Assembly: GCA_003246505.1 (NCBI GenBank)
Contig: QKAI01000226.1
Coordinates: 1-14,803, forward strand
Length of the DNA stretch: 14,803 nucleotides
Reading direction: 5' to 3'
Origin: Spirochaetaceae bacterium
GTDB lineage: Bacteria > Spirochaetota > Spirochaetia > DSM-2461
Part shown: positions 13,988-14,803 of the stretch, piece by piece
Layout: each line of letters starts with the position of its first letter
Numbering within the stretch: position 1 is the stretch's first letter
Program-made: the position numbers and the translations under genes
Notes under the pieces: generated by a model
The model's input: the letters and a program-made list of their open reading frames with translations, nothing else
Databases searched by the model: none
What the model was told of the DNA's origin: nothing

Positions 13988-14803
13988 GTTCTCCGCCACC
14001 GCCTTGACGAAGTTATCGAACAGGGGTCCCGGCGTGAGGGGGGTGGAGGTGAATTCCGGATGGAACTGAACGCCCAGGCCCCAGGGATGGTCGGACCACT
14101 CCGCCGATTCCACCAGCTGGCCGTCGGGGGAGAACCCGGAGAGGATCAGACCGGCGTCAACCATGGCTTCCTTGTACTTGTTGGCCACCTCGTAACGGTG
14201 CCGGTGGCGCTCGCGGATCACATCCTTCCCGTAGGCCTGGTGAATCTTCGTTCCCTTGACCAGATGGGAGTCGTAACCGCCCAGGCGCATGGTGCCGCCG
14301 TATTCGATCACGTCAACCTGCTCTTCCAGCAGGGTTATAACGGAGTTCTTTCCCTCGGGGCGGAATTCGGAACTGTCCGCGTCGGCTATGCCCAGAACGT
14401 TCCGGCAGTACTCGATGACCATGATCTGGACTCCCAGGCAGATGCCGAAATAGGGGATTTTATTCTCCCGGGCGTATCGGGCGGCCATGGTCATGCCGAT
14501 GATGCCCCGTTCGCCGAAACCGCCGGGCACCAGAATGCCGTCCAGATCCTTTAATAGATCCTGCCAGTCCTCCCGGTTTTCCAGTTCGTCCGACTCGATC
14601 TTGACCAGGTCCACGTCCACGTTGTTCTTGATGGCCGCGTGGACGATGCCCTCATCGATGGACTTGTAGGTGTCCCCCAGGAGGGTGTACTTGCCCACCA
14701 TGCCGATTTTCGCCTTGATGCCGTCCTTCTTGTACCGGTCGGCCAGCTTGATCCAGGGGGCGATGTCCGGTTTTTTCGTCTTCAGGTCCAGCTTCTCGCA
14801 GAC
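13976..14803 (-). CDS. pyrG: CTP synthase, C-terminal part (N-terminus cut off by window edge)
   Basis: The last 275 residues of a protein normally about 540 long are present; the frame stays open to the window edge, so the start lies outside. CTP synthase aminates UTP to CTP with ATP and ammonia taken from glutamine. The visible part is the class I glutaminase domain: GKYTLLGDTYKSIDEG at its start, VPGGFGERG (oxyanion loop), FGICLGVQ with the nucleophile Cys122 of the fragment, and VQFHPEFTSTP with the His248/Glu250 pair. The lid sequence GGTMRLGGYDS and RERHRHRYEV, which contact glutamine and the synthase domain, are intact. No truncation or missing catalytic residue is seen. Its stop is adjacent to that of the convergent AraC-type gene, and its last codons supply the T-run of a possible shared terminator. 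Confidence 0.97.
   Translation of the reverse strand, partial: VCEKLDLKTKKPDIAPWIKLADRYKKDGIKAKIGMVGKYTLLGDTYKSIDEGIVHAAIKNNVDVDLVKIESDELENREDWQDLLKDLDGILVPGGFGERGIIGMTMAARYARENKIPYFGICLGVQIMVIEYCRNVLGIADADSSEFRPEGKNSVITLLEEQVDVIEYGGTMRLGGYDSHLVKGTKIHQAYGKDVIRERHRHRYEVANKYKEAMVDAGLILSGFSPDGQLVESAEWSDHPWGLGVQFHPEFTSTPLTPGPLFDNFVKAVAENKKS

Noticed and set aside
1..14803. tRNA, rRNA, CRISPR, transposase, prophage or toxin-antitoxin content
   Set aside because: No matching sequence patterns seen; gene-free space is limited to a few short regions, all described.

Overview
The window looks like chromosomal DNA of a GC-rich, motile, probably free-living bacterium. A divergent FliG paralogue beside biosynthetic and sugar genes suggests a spirochaete (Spirochaetota), where two FliG proteins are usual. 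This placement is an inference from gene content and style, not from a marker gene. There are no tRNA or rRNA genes, no CRISPR array, no insertion sequence and no prophage signature. Nearly all of the DNA is coding, and every gene except the araC-type regulator is on the minus strand.

Layout, read in the direction of transcription. (1) At the right edge, the C-terminal half of pyrG (CTP synthase, minus strand) ends exactly where a plus-strand AraC-family regulator ends; the two stop codons abut as TGATCA. (2) The AraC regulator is divergent from lacZ, a GH2 beta-galactosidase, across a 69-87 bp gap that holds overlapping promoters. It is the obvious candidate regulator of lacZ. (3) A gene for an unusual 503-residue PAS-PAS-HPt signalling protein follows lacZ after 39 bp. 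Its start codon lies in a near-perfect 35-bp inverted repeat whose centre carries a TATAAT box. (4) A 260-bp AT-rich regulatory region separates it from gltBD. It holds a good sigma70-type promoter and a long leader with three dyads, one of which looks like an intrinsic terminator, so attenuation of gltBD is plausible. (5) gltB and gltD (the two NADPH-glutamate synthase subunits) overlap as TAATG and are followed by a clear terminator. (6) A separate promoter then drives the FliG-like gene, which is joined as TAGATG to a class I/II aminotransferase that runs off the left edge.

Functionally, gltBD makes glutamate from glutamine and 2-oxoglutarate, pyrG uses glutamine to make CTP, and lacZ with its regulator handles beta-galactosides. 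The FliG paralogue belongs to the flagellar motor. The PAS-HPt protein has no partner kinase or response regulator in the window.

The points most worth following up are the gltB leader, the start-codon hairpin of the PAS-HPt gene, and that protein's kinase-less architecture with a histidine-to-glutamate change in its dimerisation helix.
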